A stretch of 64,000 nucleotides of DNA from Phycisphaerales bacterium (GTDB taxonomy: Bacteria; Planctomycetota; Phycisphaerae; Phycisphaerales; UBA1924), in the NCBI GenBank assembly GCA_016742075.1, contig JACVCL010000002.1, forward strand, positions 62,001-126,000. Reading direction: 5' to 3'. A program made the translations under genes and the position numbers. Positions 35,647 through 44,494 of the stretch are shown in pieces. The notes under the pieces are model-generated. The model was not told the DNA's origin and did no database searches. It saw nothing but the letters and a program-made list of their open reading frames with translations. The first letter of the stretch is position 1. Every line of letters starts with the position of its first letter.

Positions 35647-36240
35647 TCAGCGGCTGAGGACGACGATCTCGACCCGACGGCTGGCCGCCTTGGTGGCCTT
35701 GGGCTCCGACGAGCCCAGACCCTGCGCGAGCATCCGCCCGCGGTCGACGCCCTTCCCGGCGAGGTAGTCAAGCACAGCCTGGGCCCGGGCCATCGACAGG
35801 GCGTCGTTGGAGGGCCACTTGGAGCGGCGGATGGGGTCTGAGTCGGTGTGGCCGACGACCTTGATCCGGTTGCCGGCCCACTGGCCATTGAGCTGCTGGG
35901 CGATGCGGTCGAGGGACCGCCGCGCGGTGCTGCGGATCGAGGCCGACCCGCTGGCAAAGAGGACGTCGCCGGCGACGTCGTACACCTGGGCGGCGCCGGG
36001 GCCGCCGTGAACGGTGACGCCGGGCTCGTTGAACACCTCGCCGCCGCCCGCCATCCCGACGGGGGCCGGAGCCGGGACGGCCTGCATCCCGGCGACCCGC
36101 TGCTCCATGGCGTTCACCCGATCCCGCAGCCCCTGCAGCTCGATCTGCATCTGGTCGCGCACAGGATCCTTGTTGCTCTGACATCCGCCGGAAAACAGCC
36201 CCGAAACCGCCACCAACGCAACGAGCACCAGACGCTTCAT
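35647..36240 (-). CDS. OmpA-family peptidoglycan-binding lipoprotein (copy 2)
   Basis: A 197-residue paralog of the neighbouring OmpA-type protein. The signal peptide ends in the lipobox GLFSGGC (Cys20). A coiled-coil segment (MQIELQGLRDRVNAMEQRVAG) precedes an Ala/Pro/Gly linker. The OmpA domain again shows VVGHTDSDPIRRSKWPSNDA, AQAVLDYLAGKGVDRGRM and the ending SRRVEIVVL. The two copies share the domain and the flanking KATKAASRRVEIVVL, but the N-terminal linkers differ. Both genes carry GTTGAACCC on the minus strand about 17-23 nt before the start, so the upstream region was probably duplicated too. Confidence 0.92.
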   Translation of the reverse strand: MKRLVLVALVAVSGLFSGGCQSNKDPVRDQMQIELQGLRDRVNAMEQRVAGMQAVPAPAPVGMAGGGEVFNEPGVTVHGGPGAAQVYDVAGDVLFASGSASIRSTARRSLDRIAQQLNGQWAGNRIKVVGHTDSDPIRRSKWPSNDALSMARAQAVLDYLAGKGVDRGRMLAQGLGSSEPKATKAASRRVEIVVLSR

Positions 36241-36323
36241 GGTTCCGATTCCCTCTGGGTTCAACGTTCTGAGTCCCCCGACCGTCCGACGCACAATCTA
36301 CTGGAATCCCGCCAGGCGCGCGC

Positions 36324-37904
36324 TCAGGGAAGGTTGATCGCCCGCTGGAATATCGCCGAGAGCACGGCTTCAAAGCCCGGCTTGAACAGGACGACCAGCA
36401 CCGTCGCGGCGGCAAGGTGCGGCCCGTAGGGCATGGCCGACCCCTCACGCTTGAACAGCGTCCGGGTGAAGACCGACCCGACCGCCCACGCGATCCCGAG
36501 AAACGGCGCAACAAAGAAGGCCAGCAGCGGGTCCATCCACCCCAGCACGGCCCCCACGGCGGCCATGAGGTGCACGTCGCCGAGGCCCATGGCCTCTTTG
36601 CCGAACGCCAGCGAGCCGAAGATGCGGATGCCCCAGACCGCCGCGCCACCCACCAGATACCCGAGGGCCGATCCGGCGAAGGCGGCCACCCACAGGTGGG
36701 GCCGAACGGCGTCAAACGGCCCATCGGGCCCCGTGAGCCAGTACCCGACCGCCCCCAGCAGCAGGCAGGGAGCGAGGAACAGCACCTCCCACAGCATCTC
36801 CCGCCGGGCGTGGGGGTACTGCACCCAGAGCGGGTCCTCGGCGTCGTGGGCGTCGCCCCCCCCGGCCTCCCGGGATACCGCAATCTGTCGCAGGAACACG
36901 CCGATCAGAAGCCCCAGGGCCATCCCGAGGACAGTGAGATGCAGGTGCAGCCCGTTGCCCAGACGGAGTCCGGCCGTGAACCCCACGAGCATCAGGGCCA
37001 CCGCCGGTGCGGTGAAGTAGAAGGTGCGGCGGAGCAGCACGCTCACGGGCATGTCGGCACGGTCGTGAGGGGGGTCCGGCGCGCTTCCGGTTGAGACGGC
37101 CGAGCCCCGGTTTGCCCGCAGGCGGTCGGCTTCCTCGGCCTTGGCGACGGCCTGCTTCTCCCAGGCTTCGTAGTCCGCAAAACTTCGGCGCAGCAGGCCG
37201 AACCGCAGGAGCAAACACCCGACGCCGATACCCGCCAGACCCCCGATCGCCGCGCCGATCCACCCGGCTTCGGGAAGGGGGATCGTCCACGGGAAGTCGC
37301 CGGCCCGCATCACGGCGTGACCGGGCGCCCCGGTCACCCGAGCGGTCCACCCGCCGAGGATCAGGGCGTGCAGTGGGTGCACCGCCAGCCCCATCAGCGT
37401 GATGGTCAGGGGGATCGAGAGGGGAATGGTGAAGGTCTTGAGGTCGATGATCGTGATGGCGACGAGCGCCGCCAGCAGGATGAGCACCATCAGCCCCATG
37501 GGCCACATCCGCAGCAGGCCCTCGCGGGCCCAGTCGGGTTTCCATACCGCCGGGTCGAGCCCGACGAGGGTGGCGGCCGAGGGGTCCATGAACCAGAACG
37601 CGAAGGTGCCGGCGAAGAGCAGCGCGGTCAGCAGTTCGATGAGCGGGTACTGCGCGGAGATCGGCGAGCGGCAGAACCGGCAGCGACCGCGCAGCAGCAG
37701 CCAGCCGAGGATCGGGAAGTTCTCACGAAACGTCAGCCGGGTTTCGCACGACGGGCAGGCCGAGGGCGGACGGACGATGTTCATCCCCCGCGGCAGGCGG
37801 TAGGCGAGCACGTTCAGAAACGACCCGACGATGGCCCCGAAGGCGAACACGAACGCCAGCGAGAGCAACGCGGCGGACCACTGAAGAATCTGGTAGTTCT
37901 GCAT
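36324..37904 (-). CDS. Prepilin peptidase (A24), expanded form
   Basis: A polytopic protein of 526 residues, about twice the usual 230-290. The N-terminal methyltransferase-type domain has GSFLNVLAYRLPRGMNIVRP and two Cys pairs, CPSC and CRFC. The A24 peptidase aspartates are in TIIDLKTFTIP and in GKEAMGLGDVHLMAA (GxGD motif). Between them lies an extra region of about 200 residues with further hydrophobic segments and a charged cytoplasmic piece (DYEAWEKQAVAKAEEAD). The enzyme cleaves and methylates type IV prepilins or type II secretion pseudopilins. Its start overlaps the xseB stop (ATGA). No pilin gene is in the window. Confidence 0.9.
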   Translation of the reverse strand: MQNYQILQWSAALLSLAFVFAFGAIVGSFLNVLAYRLPRGMNIVRPPSACPSCETRLTFRENFPILGWLLLRGRCRFCRSPISAQYPLIELLTALLFAGTFAFWFMDPSAATLVGLDPAVWKPDWAREGLLRMWPMGLMVLILLAALVAITIIDLKTFTIPLSIPLTITLMGLAVHPLHALILGGWTARVTGAPGHAVMRAGDFPWTIPLPEAGWIGAAIGGLAGIGVGCLLLRFGLLRRSFADYEAWEKQAVAKAEEADRLRANRGSAVSTGSAPDPPHDRADMPVSVLLRRTFYFTAPAVALMLVGFTAGLRLGNGLHLHLTVLGMALGLLIGVFLRQIAVSREAGGGDAHDAEDPLWVQYPHARREMLWEVLFLAPCLLLGAVGYWLTGPDGPFDAVRPHLWVAAFAGSALGYLVGGAAVWGIRIFGSLAFGKEAMGLGDVHLMAAVGAVLGWMDPLLAFFVAPFLGIAWAVGSVFTRTLFKREGSAMPYGPHLAAATVLVVLFKPGFEAVLSAIFQRAINLP

Positions 37905-38239
37905 CAGAACGGCGCTGGCTCGACGTCGTCTTCCGATGCCGACGAGGCTGCGGGGGGCGACCCGCGCCGCCCCCGATGGCCCGCTGGACCCGTCGGCGGG
38001 GAGTCTTCATCGGCCTGAGCGGCCGCGGGTTTGGAGGGATTGAGGTAGGAAATCCGCTGCTCGGCCTGCGCGAGGACCTCCTCGCACCGCTGCCGCAGCG
38101 CCAGCCCCCGCTCGTAGGCCTTGATCGCGTCCTCGAGCCCGATCTCGCCCGACTCGATCCGGTCGATCAGGGCTTCGAGCTGCTCCAAGGCCTGCTCGAA
38201 GGAGAGTTCATCGTCGCGGTTGGCGGTGGGCTTGGGCAC
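37904..38239 (-). CDS. xseB: Exodeoxyribonuclease VII small subunit
   Basis: A 111-residue helical hairpin protein. Core residues DDELSFEQALEQLEALIDRI and GEIGLEDAIKAYERGLALR match XseB; the later portion is a disordered, Pro/Ser-rich tail longer than usual. It partners with XseA in degrading single-stranded DNA. The GTG start (38239) is 6 nt after TACACT, suggesting an additional leaderless transcript. xseA ends 38 nt upstream and the prepilin peptidase overlaps its stop, so the three genes form an operon. Confidence 0.93.
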   Translation of the reverse strand: MPKPTANRDDELSFEQALEQLEALIDRIESGEIGLEDAIKAYERGLALRQRCEEVLAQAEQRISYLNPSKPAAAQADEDSPPTGPAGHRGRRGSPPAASSASEDDVEPAPF

Positions 38240-38245
38240 GGGGGA

Positions 38246-38251
38246 AGTGTA
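38246..38251 (-). promoter_or_regulatory. -10-like TACACT, 6 nt before xseB start
   Basis: TACACT on the minus strand (38251-38246) with exactly 6 nt to the xseB GTG, the same arrangement as at recG. No clear -35 box is visible. Confidence 0.4.
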
Positions 38252-38277
38252 CGGGCGATGCCCTCTGGCCGCGGGCT

Positions 38278-39732
38278 CTAGAAGAGGTCCATCTGCCGTG
38301 GATCGGCCGGCTTGGCGCGGCCGCGGGCGAGCGGGCGGCGGGGGGGCAGGGGCACCGGGTCGGAGGCGGCGGGTGTGGTGCCCGGTCGGCCGCCCTGCAC
38401 CACCGAGGCGATGGTTCCGTCGGCCACGCGCGTGGCGAGCTCGACTCCCGGCCTGGCATCGGTGATCGAGCGGATGATGCGTCCGTCGGGGGTCATCGTG
38501 ACGGAGTAGCCCCGCCCGAGCACGCGAAGCGGCCCCACCGCGGCGAGTTCGCGTGCCGCGGCCGATACGCGGTCCCGCCGGCGCTCCAGGGCCTGGAGCA
38601 TCGCCCGATGCAGGCGATCGCCGGCCTCGCGGACCGCCGCACGGCGGGCGGTGTACACGGCCTCGGGGCGATGCCGCGCCAGACGGGCCCCGGTCTTGGC
38701 GAGAATCAGAGATTCGCGGGTCAGACGTTGCCGGATGGTCCGGATCAGGACGTCCCGCAGCCTGACGAGGCGGTCGCGGGCCCGACCGGCCGATCGCACC
38801 AGCGACTGCGAGAGCCGTGCCCCGAGCTGCTCGACCTGCTCGGCGAGGGCAGCGCGATCGGGGGTCAGCCGCATCGCCGCCTGGGTAGGCGTGGCGGCCC
38901 GTTCGTCGGCCACGAGCTCGGCGATCGTGACGTCGGTCTCGTGGCCGATGGCGGCCACGATCGGGACAGGGCATCGGCGGACGGCATCGGCGACGGCCCG
39001 CTCGTTGAACGCCCAGAGGTCTTCGATCGATCCGCCACCCCGCGTGAGGATGATCGCGTCGATGCGCATCGCTCGGTGGTGCTCGCCGAGCCAGTCCAGG
39101 GCCCGGGCGATGTCGGCGGCGGCCCCCTCGCCCTGCACGCGTACGTCGAGCAGGGCGGCGTCGACGGCCGGGCACCGTCGCTTCATGGTGTCGAGCACAT
39201 CGTGGAGCGCCGCGCCGGTCTTGGAGGTGACGACGGCCACACGGCGGGGGAACGCCGGCAGGGGCTTCTTGGCCTGAGGATCGAAGTATCCGAGTGCCTT
39301 GAGTTCCTCGAAGAGGGCCCGGAACCGGCGTTCGAGGTCGCCCATGCCGAGCGGCTCCATGCGCTCGACGTACAGCTGCGTCCGACCCTGCTTGGCGTAG
39401 AACTCGACGCGGCCCCAGGCGACCACCTTGTCGCCGTCGCGCGGCCGGCCCGAGGGGAACAGCGCGGCCGCCTTTCGCAGGGCCGTCTGGAACATGACCG
39501 CCCCGGCGACAGCACCTTCGTCTTTCAGATTGAAATACCAGTGGGTCCGGTCGGTGAAGTTCGAGATTTCGCCCACCACGGCGACCGTGCCCGGCAGCCC
39601 GCGGGAGAGCGCGCCGCCGATCATCTCGGCAAGCTTCGAGACCGTCACCGCCCCGGGTGGTGGCGACCCGGCGGACGCGGTGGTCGCCGACGGGGGGCCG
39701 GCGGCTCGGGATGGGTCGAAGGGCAGGCGCAT
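38278..39732 (-). CDS. xseA: Exodeoxyribonuclease VII large subunit
   Basis: A 484-residue nuclease subunit. An N-terminal OB-fold (VVGEISNFTDRTHWYFNLKD, near residues 50-75) leads into the catalytic domain, with PRRVAVVTSKTGAALHDVL, a DILTRGGGS-type IDAIILTRGGGSIEDLWAFN, and VVAAIGHETDVTIAELVAD-like PIVAAIGHETDVTIAELVAD. The long coiled-coil arm spans about residues 290-400, and the family C-terminal GYSVTM is present. The N-terminus has an extra Pro/Ala-rich stretch of about 25 residues. The gene lies 55 nt after the DegT-type gene and 38 nt before xseB on the minus strand. Confidence 0.96.
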   Translation of the reverse strand: MRLPFDPSRAAGPPSATTASAGSPPPGAVTVSKLAEMIGGALSRGLPGTVAVVGEISNFTDRTHWYFNLKDEGAVAGAVMFQTALRKAAALFPSGRPRDGDKVVAWGRVEFYAKQGRTQLYVERMEPLGMGDLERRFRALFEELKALGYFDPQAKKPLPAFPRRVAVVTSKTGAALHDVLDTMKRRCPAVDAALLDVRVQGEGAAADIARALDWLGEHHRAMRIDAIILTRGGGSIEDLWAFNERAVADAVRRCPVPIVAAIGHETDVTIAELVADERAATPTQAAMRLTPDRAALAEQVEQLGARLSQSLVRSAGRARDRLVRLRDVLIRTIRQRLTRESLILAKTGARLARHRPEAVYTARRAAVREAGDRLHRAMLQALERRRDRVSAAARELAAVGPLRVLGRGYSVTMTPDGRIIRSITDARPGVELATRVADGTIASVVQGGRPGTTPAASDPVPLPPRRPLARGRAKPADPRQMDLF

Positions 39733-39787
39733 GGGCGGCGGGCGTCGGCACCTCCTGCGCGGTGAGGCTCGCAGACCGGCGGCGAGA

Positions 39788-41005
39788 TCAGGCCCGGAGC
39801 GCGTCGGCCACCTTGGCCAGAGCGTCGCCGATCTGGCCGATCTGGGCGTCGGTCAGGGCCTGGTGCACCGGGATGCAGAACAGCTCGCGCGAGAGGCGGT
39901 CGGCCACCGCGCAGTGGCGGACGCCCGGCTTGTCGAACACCGGCTGGCGCGTGAGCGACCGGGGATAGTGAATGGCGGTGCCGACGCCCTCGGCGTTCAG
40001 CGCTTTGCAGAACGAGTCGCGGACGCCGAGCCCGTTCTCGACGGAACGGAAGCGGGGCTCGTCGAGACGGACGGGGTAAAGGTGGTAGACGTGCTCACCG
40101 CCGGGGGTGGGCGTCGGCGGGGTGAGGCCCGGGATCTGGGCGATGAGCCGGTCGAGCTTCGCGGCGTTGGCCCGGCGACGCTGGGTGAGGTCGGCCAGAC
40201 GCTTCATCTGGCTCACGCCGATGGCGGCCTCGAGATCGGTCATCCGGTAGTTGTAGCCGATCATCGTGTGCGTGTACTTCTGCGGCTCGCCGTGCGAGCG
40301 GAGCAGACGGAGCTTGGCGGCCAGTTCGTCGTCGTTGGTGGTAACCATGCCGCCCTCGCCGGTGGTCAGGTTCTTGGTGGCGTAGAACGAGTAGGTGACG
40401 GCGTCGCCGTAGGCGCCGATGCCGCGGCCCTTGTAGGTGGCCAGGTGCGACTGCGCGGCGTCGTAGATCACGCTCAGGCCGTGCTTGGCCGCCAGGCCCT
40501 CGACCCCGTCGATATCGACGGGATTGCCGTAGATGTGCGTCGCCGCGATGGCCGCGGTACGCGGCGTGACCTTCGAGGCGGCGTCGGCCACGTCGATGCC
40601 GTAGGTGATGGGGTCGGCGTCGCAGAAGACCGGGATCCCGCCGCGGGCCACGATCATCGAGGCGGTCGCGAAGTACGACCACGCCGGGACCAGCACCTCG
40701 TCGCCGGGGTCGAACAGCGGCTCGTAGGCGAGCTGGAGGGCGCAGGTGCCGTTGGCGCAGGCCACGGCGTGCTTGCAGCCCGAGGCCTTCACGAAAGCCT
40801 CCTCGAGCGCCAGCACGTTTTTGCCCTGAGCGAGCATGCCCGACTTGAGCACCACGAGAGCGGCGTCGATGTCGGACTCGGTGATCTCGACCTTGACCAC
40901 GCCGATGGCCGGCGAGGCGACGGGCGCGCCGCCCTGCAGAGCCAGCGGGCCCGAGGTGCGGGCGGGGACGGCGACGGTCACCGGGGCGGTTCCGACTTTG
41001 CTCAT
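39788..41005 (-). CDS. DegT/DnrJ/EryC1 PLP-dependent sugar aminotransferase
   Basis: A 405-residue aminotransferase of the family that aminates keto-sugars attached to nucleotides in glycan or antibiotic pathways. The start at 41005 is favoured; an in-frame ATG lies 19 codons upstream but adds poorly conserved sequence. The PLP lysine is Lys211 in YATKNLTTGEGG. Other landmarks are ACANGTCALQLAYE near residue 80, DAAQSHLATYKG, and the C-terminal HVYHLYPVR. It is the first of a run of minus-strand genes that includes xseA and xseB. The product sugar is unknown; the WecA-type and O-antigen-ligase-like genes at 21-25 kb suggest surface glycan use. Confidence 0.93.
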   Translation of the reverse strand: MSKVGTAPVTVAVPARTSGPLALQGGAPVASPAIGVVKVEITESDIDAALVVLKSGMLAQGKNVLALEEAFVKASGCKHAVACANGTCALQLAYEPLFDPGDEVLVPAWSYFATASMIVARGGIPVFCDADPITYGIDVADAASKVTPRTAAIAATHIYGNPVDIDGVEGLAAKHGLSVIYDAAQSHLATYKGRGIGAYGDAVTYSFYATKNLTTGEGGMVTTNDDELAAKLRLLRSHGEPQKYTHTMIGYNYRMTDLEAAIGVSQMKRLADLTQRRRANAAKLDRLIAQIPGLTPPTPTPGGEHVYHLYPVRLDEPRFRSVENGLGVRDSFCKALNAEGVGTAIHYPRSLTRQPVFDKPGVRHCAVADRLSRELFCIPVHQALTDAQIGQIGDALAKVADALRA

Positions 41006-41340
41006 GTGGGCGGTCCTGAGAGAAGGCAACTCGGCACGGAGGCCGAACAGACGGTGGGACAATCCGGCGGAATCTCGCCGATCCTTCGGCGAACGAGCCC
41101 GAACGCCGAACCGGGGTTGCTGCGGGTCCGGCGGGATTGGGAGTCCAGCATAGGCGGCGACGGCGCGGCCCGCCCCCTTCCGCCAAGCGGACGTGGGGCA
41201 CCCACGCCGGCCCTGCCGGCGGTCGGTCGGCGGGTCGTGGGGGTTGCCCAGCTTCCCCGGACGCGTTCATCCGGGCCGGATCTTGGGGTTCTCGGGCAAG
41301 TCCCCGGAAGTCGGGCGGCGGCCGGGTCGATACCAGCGGC
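41006..41340. other. 335-nt gene-free region upstream of the aminotransferase
   Basis: I see no convincing gene. It holds a 7-bp perfect hairpin at 41075-41092 (TCGCCGA with TCGGCGA) and a TATGCT hexamer on the minus strand at 41153-41148 that could be a -10 box for the aminotransferase gene, but no matching -35 box. Long antisense frames here look like G+C-driven shadows. Confidence 0.4.
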
Positions 41341-41604
41341 ATGAGCACCGACGGCCACATCACCTGGGACTGGGACTGCCTCGCCCCCACCGCCGACGAT
41401 CTTCACGACTCGCGGCTGCGCGACCTGGCCGGGCTCGACGGCTCGGCCTGGCCGCCGGCCCTGCCCCGCGAGGACGTTGGGGTGGTTCGGGCGTCGGTGC
41501 CGGTCGAGCCGGCCGACGCCGAGGGGCTCCGTCAGAGCCTCGATCAGCCCCGGCGCCGGTTCGCCGCCCACCCGACGATGGCCGGGCTGCCGCAGGCGGC
41601 CTGA
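41341..41604 (+). CDS. Small hypothetical acidic protein
   Basis: An 87-residue frame that I do not recognise. It begins at the ATG at 41341 and shows strong third-position G/C bias, with an acidic N-terminal half (WDWDCLAPTADDLHDS) and a Pro/Arg-rich end. It has no signal peptide and no membrane segment. No clear Shine-Dalgarno sequence precedes it; the hexamer GATACC ends 6 nt before the ATG, which could make it leaderless. It is convergent with the YmdB-type gene (3 bp between stops). It could be a real planctomycete-specific protein or a chance frame. Confidence 0.45.
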   Translation: MSTDGHITWDWDCLAPTADDLHDSRLRDLAGLDGSAWPPALPREDVGVVRASVPVEPADAEGLRQSLDQPRRRFAAHPTMAGLPQAA

Positions 41605-41607
41605 GCG

Positions 41608-42432
41608 TCAGAGGACCAGCGGCGCAATGCCGATGCAGCGACGCTCGGCGGCGTCGATGCGGATCATCGCCCCGCACGCGGCGGGTTGCTGGGCCGTCGG
41701 CTCGAGCTGGCCCCCCTCGCGGTCGCGGAGGCGCGCGATGCTCGCGGCGGGGTCGAAGCCGATGACTCCTCCCTGCCCACCGGTGCAACCCAGGTCGGTC
41801 ATGTAGCCGACGCGTTGGGCGATCAGCCTCGCGTCATTGGTCTGGACGTGGGTGTGCGACCCCACCACCGCCACCACCGACGGGTGCCGCTCGGCGAGAT
41901 GCCAGGCGATGGCACCCTTCTCGGCGGTGGCCTCGGCGTGCACCTCGACGATCGCCACGGCCCCGGGGTGCTCTTCCTCGAGCCGCGAGAGGTGCTCGTC
42001 GAGCGTGGCGAACGGGTCGGGGGGCGTGAGCGGCATGAAGACGCGGCCGAGCACGGTGAGAACGAACACCTCGGCACTTTCGCCGCGCGGCGGAGCGGGC
42101 AGCCGGATGCGGGCCTTGGCCTCTTCGAATCCGGGGAAGTTGATCGGCCGGCACAGCGGCTCGGAGGCGCGCTTCATGATTGGGATCACCCGCTGGTCGT
42201 CGGCGGCGTGGTCGCCGGTGGTAACGGCGTCGGCGCCGGCCTCCCGCAGCGCGGCGTAGCCCTCGGGGTGAAGGCCCCGCCCGTGACGGGTGTTCTCACC
42301 GTTGACGAGCACCGCCGAGACGCCCATGTGCTGCCGGGCGTGGGCCGCTGCGCGGGCGAAGGCGTCGCGCCCGGGGCGGCCGACGACGTCGCCGAAGAAC
42401 GCGACGCGGTACTCGCCCTGGGTGTGGCTCAC
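41608..42432 (-). CDS. YmdB-like metallophosphoesterase (TIGR00282 family)
   Basis: A 274-residue protein of the YmdB family, cyclic-nucleotide phosphodiesterases with a two-metal centre. Metal-site motifs present are [30 protein letters not shown] and [14 protein letters not shown], and the family ending [16 protein letters not shown] is also seen. The GNH motif of the family is TTGDHAADD here, so a metal-ligand Asn is replaced by Asp. The GTG start overlaps the stop of the ABC ATPase (GTGA), making it the last gene of the sugar-transport operon. In Bacillus YmdB controls biofilm and motility choices; a link to sugar uptake here is inference. Confidence 0.88.
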   Translation of the reverse strand: MSHTQGEYRVAFFGDVVGRPGRDAFARAAAHARQHMGVSAVLVNGENTRHGRGLHPEGYAALREAGADAVTTGDHAADDQRVIPIMKRASEPLCRPINFPGFEEAKARIRLPAPPRGESAEVFVLTVLGRVFMPLTPPDPFATLDEHLSRLEEEHPGAVAIVEVHAEATAEKGAIAWHLAERHPSVVAVVGSHTHVQTNDARLIAQRVGYMTDLGCTGGQGGVIGFDPAASIARLRDREGGQLEPTAQQPAACGAMIRIDAAERRCIGIAPLVL

Positions 42433-43568
42433 GCCGGGGGCCTGAGGATGTTCGGCCCGAACTCGCCGGGCTCGAACACGTGCACGTGCTCGGGGTCGAG
42501 GAAGAACTCGATGGTCTGCCCGGCCGGGAAGTTGTCGCGGGCGTCGATCCGGGCGATCAGACGCTGGCCCGCGGGGGTCTGGCACGAGACGTCGATCTTG
42601 TCGCCCAGGGGCTCGACGACCGTGGTGGCCAGGCGCAGGGCATTGCCGCCGCCGGGCGGGGCGAACTTGCCCGCGGCGTGCTCGCTCATGGCGTTCGGGC
42701 GGAATCCCAGCACCAGCGGCCGGCCCTCGTGCCGGGCCAGATCGGCCGCGACGCCGGGCTGATCGGCCGGGAGCGCCAGGCGGAGCCAGTCGCCGCCGAC
42801 GAACACCGGGCGCTGGCCCTCGCGGGCGATGGTGCCCTCGACGAAGTTCATGGGCGGCGAGCCGAGGAACGCGGCAACGAAGCGGTTCACCGGGCGGCGG
42901 TAGACGTTCAGCGGCGTGTCGACCTGCTGGATGCGGCCGTTGCTCATGACCACGATGCGGTCGCCGAGCGTCATCGCCTCTTCCTGATCGTGCGTGACGT
43001 AGATCGTGGTGGTGCGCAGCCGCTGGTGCAGGTTCTTCAGCTCGGTGCGGGTGACGACTCGCAGCTTGGCGTCGAGGTTGCTCAGCGGCTCGTCGAAGAG
43101 GAACACCTGGGGCTCGCGGACGATGGCCCGGCCCAGGGCCACGCGCTGACGCTGGCCGCCGGAGAGGGCCTTGGGCTTGCGCTCGAGAAGCTGCTCGATG
43201 CCCAGCAGGCGGGCCGCCTCGCCCACGCGCCTGCGGATCTCCTCCTTGGGCATCTTGCGGAGCATGAGCCCGAAGGCCAGGTTCTTGAAGACGGTCATGT
43301 GCGGGTAGAGGGCGTAATTCTGGAACACCATCGCGATGTCCCGGTCTTTGGGGTGCACGTGGTTGACCACGCGGCCGCCGATGTCGACCGTGCCCTCGGT
43401 GATGTCCTCGAGGCCCGCGATCATCCGCAGGGTCGTCGACTTCCCGCAGCCCGAGGGGCCAACGAAGACCACGAACTCGCCGTCGCGGATGTCGAGGTTG
43501 AAGCCCTCGACCGCGCGCACCTTCCGGTCGTAAACCTTGCCGACGTTCCTGAGCACCACCTGAGCCAT
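42429..43568 (-). CDS. Carbohydrate ABC transporter ATPase (MsmK/UgpC type)
   Basis: A 379-residue ATPase that powers sugar import. The N-terminal 240 residues hold Walker [11 protein letters not shown]-loop [12 protein letters not shown], signature LSGGQRQR, Walker [16 protein letters not shown] and the H-loop YVTHDQEEA. The C-terminal 130 residues are the TOBE/regulatory domain of the MalK group (VEGTIAREG and the final [11 protein letters not shown]). It may serve several transporters, as MsmK does. It follows the MalG-type permease by 24 nt and overlaps the YmdB-type gene. Confidence 0.95.
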   Translation of the reverse strand: MAQVVLRNVGKVYDRKVRAVEGFNLDIRDGEFVVFVGPSGCGKSTTLRMIAGLEDITEGTVDIGGRVVNHVHPKDRDIAMVFQNYALYPHMTVFKNLAFGLMLRKMPKEEIRRRVGEAARLLGIEQLLERKPKALSGGQRQRVALGRAIVREPQVFLFDEPLSNLDAKLRVVTRTELKNLHQRLRTTTIYVTHDQEEAMTLGDRIVVMSNGRIQQVDTPLNVYRRPVNRFVAAFLGSPPMNFVEGTIAREGQRPVFVGGDWLRLALPADQPGVAADLARHEGRPLVLGFRPNAMSEHAAGKFAPPGGGNALRLATTVVEPLGDKIDVSCQTPAGQRLIARIDARDNFPAGQTIEFFLDPEHVHVFEPGEFGPNILRPPA

Positions 43569-43592
43569 CGCACCTCCAGCCCCCCGCTCCCC

Positions 43593-44465
43593 TCAGCCCT
43601 TGACCGCCCCGAGCTGGATCCCCTTCACCAGATAGCGGTTCAGCAGCAGGAAGATCACCACCGGCGGGACCATCGCCATGAGGCTCGCGGCCATGATCAG
43701 CGGCGTCTCACGCCCGTAGCTGCTGTCGAAGACCAGGAGGCCCAGAGGCAGGGTCCGCAGGTTCACGTCTTTCACCAGGATCAGCGGCCAGAAGAACGAG
43801 TTGTAGTTGCCCAGGAAGCAGAAGATCGCCAGCACGATCACGCCCGGGCGGGCGAGCGGCAGGACGACCTCGGTGAAGATCCGCCAGTGGCCGGCGCCGT
43901 CGATGGCCGCGGCCTCATCGAGGCTTGTGGGGATCGTGAGCATGAACTGCCGCAGCATGAAGGTGCCGAAGGCGCTGAAGGCGCCCGGGATGATGAGCCC
44001 CCAGTAGCTGTTGAACATCCCCAGCCCAAGAACGACCGCGAAGTTCGGCACCATGAGCACCACGCCGGGGATCATCAGCGTGCCCAGGTAGAGCAGGAAC
44101 ACCTTCTCGCGCCCCGGCCACTGCACGCGGCTGAAGGCGTACGCGGCCATCGCGCAGGTGATGACCTGCAGGATCGTGACCCAGCCGGCCACGAAGAAGC
44201 TGTTGAAGAAGTACTTGGCGAACGGCACCCGCTCGAACACCAGCCCGTAGTTCGACGGGAGCAGCGTGGGCGGGAACCCGGTCTGCGTGAGCAGGTCGAC
44301 GTCGGTGAGCGTCGCCAGCGACATGAGGATCTGCCACACGAACGGCACCGCCGCGGTCACGCCGAACAGCGTGAGCCCGGCGAAGACGGCGACGCGGGAG
44401 ATCGGCAGCCCTGCGCGGCCTTCGCCGACGATCGTGGTGCGGGGTTGTGCGGGCTGTTCCGGCAT
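43593..44465 (-). CDS. Carbohydrate ABC transporter permease (MalG type)
   Basis: A 290-residue inner-membrane permease with six predicted helices. The EAA loop is present as SLDEAAAIDGAGHWRIFTEV, which docks on the ATPase. The N-terminal helix begins near residue 24 (VAVFAGLTLFGVTAAVPFVW) and the usual periplasmic loop PPTLLPSNYGLVFERVPFAK follows. The length is normal, unlike the partner permease. The start is ATG at 44465, 29 nt after the upstream permease. Confidence 0.95.
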   Translation of the reverse strand: MPEQPAQPRTTIVGEGRAGLPISRVAVFAGLTLFGVTAAVPFVWQILMSLATLTDVDLLTQTGFPPTLLPSNYGLVFERVPFAKYFFNSFFVAGWVTILQVITCAMAAYAFSRVQWPGREKVFLLYLGTLMIPGVVLMVPNFAVVLGLGMFNSYWGLIIPGAFSAFGTFMLRQFMLTIPTSLDEAAAIDGAGHWRIFTEVVLPLARPGVIVLAIFCFLGNYNSFFWPLILVKDVNLRTLPLGLLVFDSSYGRETPLIMAASLMAMVPPVVIFLLLNRYLVKGIQLGAVKG

Positions 44466-44494
44466 GGTGTGGGGCGGCGGGCGGGGACGGGGGT

